This document shows, piece after piece, positions 7,225 to 8,586 of a stretch of 8,586 nt of DNA (position 1 is the stretch's first letter; each line of letters begins with the position of its first letter). Origin of the DNA: Bacteroidota bacterium. Lineage in GTDB: Bacteria > Bacteroidota > Bacteroidia > Flavobacteriales_D > JABDKJ01. The DNA lies in contig JAQCAN010000094.1 of the NCBI GenBank assembly GCA_027621335.1, positions 1-8,586 of the forward strand, written 5' to 3'. Position numbers and translations under genes: made by a program. The notes under the pieces are model-generated. The model ran no database searches. It worked only from the letters and a program-made list of their open reading frames with translations, and had not been told where the DNA came from.

Positions 7225-7656
7225 ATGGATACATCAGCCCACCTTCTCAAGATAGAACATATTGGCATCGCTGTAGAGGACTTGGCTCAGGCCGAGTCAA
7301 TCTATGCCAAACTACTTGGCTGCGATCCATATAAGCGTGAAGCGGTAGAACGCGAAGGCGTGCTGACTTCCTTTTTCAAATCAGGCCCCAATAAAATCGA
7401 GCTCTTAGAAGCCAGTACTCCTGAAAGCCCCATTGCCAAGTTCATAGCAAAGAAAGGCCCCGGCATCCATCACATTGCGTTCCACGTAGAAGACATCAGA
7501 GCCGAGATGGCCAGACTCAGTGAATTAGGCTTCAAAGTCCTCAATGAAGAACCCAAACGGGGCGCTGACAACAAATGGGTTGCCTTCCTCCATCCTAAAA
7601 GCACTGAAGGTGTTCTTATAGAACTCTGCCAAGAGATCTCAGACAAAGAGGCTTGA
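7225..7656 (+). CDS. mce: Methylmalonyl-CoA epimerase
   Basis: Cytosolic enzyme that interconverts (2R)- and (2S)-methylmalonyl-CoA. It links propionyl-CoA carboxylase with the B12-dependent methylmalonyl-CoA mutase, in either direction between propionate and succinyl-CoA. The 143 residues are the usual full length and contain two vicinal-oxygen-chelate (glyoxalase-fold) halves. By analogy with characterised epimerases, the metal ligands are His12 in KIEHIGIAV, Glu59 in NKIELLE, one of the His82/His83 pair in GIHHIAFHVED, and Glu133 in VLIELCQ. Acidic residues 42-44 in AVEREGV lie where a catalytic acid/base is expected. The ATG at 7225 puts the first metal-binding strand right at the N-terminus, as in relatives. 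It follows the secreted-protein gene by 13 bases and its last 18 bases overlap the convergent HAD gene. No mutase or carboxylase gene is in view. Confidence 0.95.
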   Translation: MDTSAHLLKIEHIGIAVEDLAQAESIYAKLLGCDPYKREAVEREGVLTSFFKSGPNKIELLEASTPESPIAKFIAKKGPGIHHIAFHVEDIRAEMARLSELGFKVLNEEPKRGADNKWVAFLHPKSTEGVLIELCQEISDKEA

Positions 7657-8226
7657 AACCTCTTCTCCCGCCTTCAGGTGATAGGCGTCTACGCCTGCTT
7701 CCCTAGCACCAACCACATGCTGCTCCGAATCATCGATGAAAAGGACCTTGGAGGCTTCCAATCCTTCAGCTCGCAATACCCACTGAAAGGTACTGACCTC
7801 TGGCTTGCGTCTACCTACTACTGAAGAATAATAGATGTTCTGGAAACAGTTCCGGAAACGTTCCAACTGCCCCTCACTCTCCATTCTTGCTTCGAAGGAT
7901 TGGATATGGATGTCGTTCGTGTTGCTAAACAAATACAAGGTGTTCTCCTTGGAGAGTTGTTCCAAGAAGTTCAATCTATGTTCAGGAAAGTCCAGCAACA
8001 TGGCATTCCATGCTGTATCCAGTTCTACGTCCGACCGTTGGAACCCGAGCTCTCTAAGTTTCTCTCTGAATTCCATAGGCGTGATGCGGCCCGTCTCCAA
8101 CTGATCGAAGAGGGATTCTTGTTTGGCTTGTGAATACATCTGGTCGAAGTCCCCTCCAGAGAGGGCTTTGAAAGCGGCCGAAGTGCGGTTATAGTCGATA
8201 TTGAGGAGTACCCCTCCCAGGTCCAA
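7639..8226 (-). CDS. HAD-IA family hydrolase, YihX-like phosphatase, start unclear
   Basis: Haloacid dehalogenase-type hydrolase, probably a cytosolic phosphatase on a small sugar phosphate or nucleotide. The motifs, in order (numbered from the TTG at 8226), are: motif I LDLGGVLLNIDYNR with nucleophile Asp2; a helical cap; motif II LFSNTND (Ser101); motif III Lys141 in GRRKPE; and motif IV FIDD (Asp165-Asp166) followed by GAREAGVDA. The order and the DLGxV motif resemble E. coli YihX, an alpha-glucose-1-phosphate phosphatase, but the substrate here is not proven. The start is the oddity. TTG at 8226 is the only ATG/GTG/TTG in frame and would delete the first beta strand (EAILL) that leads into motif I. 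The open frame runs upstream to a stop at 8290-8292 with no ATG on this strand; an ATT at 8271-8269 is the next idea. The true start probably lies at about 8235-8271. The gene is convergent with mce, overlapping it by 18 bases. Confidence 0.85.
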   Translation of the reverse strand: MDLGGVLLNIDYNRTSAAFKALSGGDFDQMYSQAKQESLFDQLETGRITPMEFREKLRELGFQRSDVELDTAWNAMLLDFPEHRLNFLEQLSKENTLYLFSNTNDIHIQSFEARMESEGQLERFRNCFQNIYYSSVVGRRKPEVSTFQWVLRAEGLEASKVLFIDDSEQHVVGAREAGVDAYHLKAGEEVSSLFV

Positions 8227-8297
8227 GAGGATAGCCTCGAATCTGTCGCTATGGTCTGCAAATAATGGAATGAGGACGAGGTATTGGGATTAGATGG

Positions 8298-8305
8298 CAA
8301 AAGTA
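8298..8305 (-). promoter_or_regulatory. -7 promoter box for the HAD gene
   Basis: Read on the minus strand this is TACTTTTG, a full match to TAnnTTTG. Transcription would begin near 8291, so the start codon must lie within the next 65 bases, where no ATG exists. No TTG occurs 17-23 bases upstream; that space is taken by an arm of the inverted repeat at 8320-8357. Confidence 0.45.
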
Positions 8306-8319
8306 TAGATTTGCAAGCC

Positions 8320-8357
8320 CGATGCAGGATTCAGAGAAGCTGACTCAATCTGCATCG
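8320..8357. repeat. Imperfect 38-base inverted repeat upstream of the HAD gene
   Basis: CGATGCAG at 8320-8327 is the exact reverse complement of CTGCATCG at 8350-8357. Inside, TCAG at 8331-8334 can pair with CTGA at 8340-8343, extending the structure around an AGAAG loop. A6-TGG-T6 follows at 8358-8372. It covers the place where the -33 element of the minus-strand promoter would be. It could be an operator, a leader hairpin of an unseen transcript, or a terminator for plus-strand transcription, although the T run is not directly adjacent to the stem. Confidence 0.5.
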
Positions 8358-8378
8358 AAAAAATGGTTTTTTAAGGAC

Positions 8379-8494
8379 AGGCGGCATTGGCCTTGAGATG
8401 GGGAATTGATGTAAGATTTTTTTCGGGCTCATGCCGCATAGGCGGCACTGGCCCAGTGTGTTGGAATAGATTTAAGATTTTTTTTCGGGCTCAT
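8379..8494 (+). repeat. Two-copy direct repeat, period 61, ending in the first 8 nt of the tRNA
   Basis: Copy 1 (8379-8432, 54 bases) and copy 2 (8440-8494, 55 bases) both begin AGGCGGCA, share TGGCC, then GAT-TAAGATT-type sequence with a run of T, and end CGGGCTCAT. In copy 2 the last eight bases, GGGCTCAT, are the 5' end of the tRNA gene; in copy 1 they are an orphan. The TAAGATTT at 8412 and 8473 lies at the same distance before each GGGCTCAT and could be a degenerate -7 element. Between the copies GCCGC (8433-8437) pairs with GCGGC (8442-8446), and CACTGG (8446-8451) with CCAGTG (8453-8458). Confidence 0.7.
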
Positions 8495-8560
8495 AGCTCA
8501 GCTGGTTAGAGCACCTGACTCATAATCAGGTGGTCCCAGGTTCAAGCCCTGGTGGGCCCA
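8487..8560 (+). tRNA. tRNA with CAU anticodon (elongator Met or Ile2)
   Basis: A full 74-nt cloverleaf. The acceptor stem is GGGCTCA with TGGGCCC (one U-G pair) and A73 at 8560. The D arm is GCTC/GAGC (8496-8512). The anticodon stem is CCTGA/TCAGG (8514-8530) with loop CTCATAA and anticodon CAT at 8521-8523. A 5-nt variable loop precedes the T arm CCAGG/CCTGG (8536-8552) with loop TTCAAGC. CCA is not encoded; CCC follows. The paired 1-72 position and the lack of three G-C pairs at the loop end of the anticodon stem exclude an initiator tRNA. Elongator tRNA-Met and tRNA-Ile2 (CAU modified to lysidine by TilS) cannot be separated with certainty; C4-G69, a TilS determinant in E. coli, is present. 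Confidence 0.95.
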
Positions 8561-8586
8561 CCCCCATAGAATAGCACCTTCGATTT

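Noticed and set aside
8425..8494. Integration attachment site formed by the repeated CGGGCTCAT
   Set aside because: Integrases normally use the anticodon arm or 3' end of tRNA genes, whereas this repeat covers the 5' end. No integrase is present and the copies are only 61 bases apart.
8379..8494. CRISPR array
   Set aside because: There are only two imperfect copies, and the spacer-sized interval between them is just 7 bases.
8487..8560. Initiator tRNA-fMet
   Set aside because: Position 1 pairs with 72 (G-C), and the anticodon stem lacks the three G-C pairs next to the loop that mark initiators.

Overview
The window looks like ordinary chromosome from a member of the Bacteroidota, most likely Flavobacteriia-like. 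The evidence is a large protein with a gliding-motility/type IX secretion (T9SS) type B C-terminal domain, a second secreted protein with a type A-like tail, and near absence of Shine-Dalgarno sequences, with A-rich bases before several ATGs. There are also TAnnTTTG-type promoter boxes and a tRNA gene without an encoded CCA. I saw no mobile element, CRISPR array, phage gene or defence cassette.

Layout. (1) Positions 6-1070 encode a complete ketoacyl-ACP synthase III (FabH-like) enzyme. (2) Positions 1191-2840 hold a membrane glycosyltransferase of the GT-C/ArnT-PMT type, cut by an in-frame TAG at 2328-2330; the reading frame continues undamaged to 2840. (3) Positions 2959-5762 hold two translationally coupled exported proteins: a small 133-residue secreted protein of unknown function, whose stop overlaps the start of an 801-residue cell-surface protein (CUB-like, PKD, P-domain, type B CTD). 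(4) Positions 5848-7656 hold a closely spaced run: a lipoprotein, a secreted protein with a type A-like sorting tail, and methylmalonyl-CoA epimerase. (5) Positions 7639-8226 on the minus strand encode a YihX-like HAD phosphatase that converges on the epimerase gene and overlaps its 3' end. (6) The last 290 bases hold a minus-strand promoter box, a long inverted repeat, a 61-bp-period direct repeat and a CAU-anticodon tRNA.

How the genes work together. The first two genes would fit lipid or glycan envelope biosynthesis, but their link is only adjacency. The middle block is surface display through T9SS. The epimerase belongs to propionate/methylmalonyl-CoA metabolism and appears to share a transcript with exported proteins without an obvious functional link.

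The most interesting points are the coupled small-protein/T9SS-adhesin pair, the single nonsense codon in an otherwise intact glycosyltransferase, the HAD gene without a conventional start codon, and the repeat that carries the first 8 nt of the tRNA. The two coding lesions could be real or could be sequence errors; the sequence alone cannot decide.
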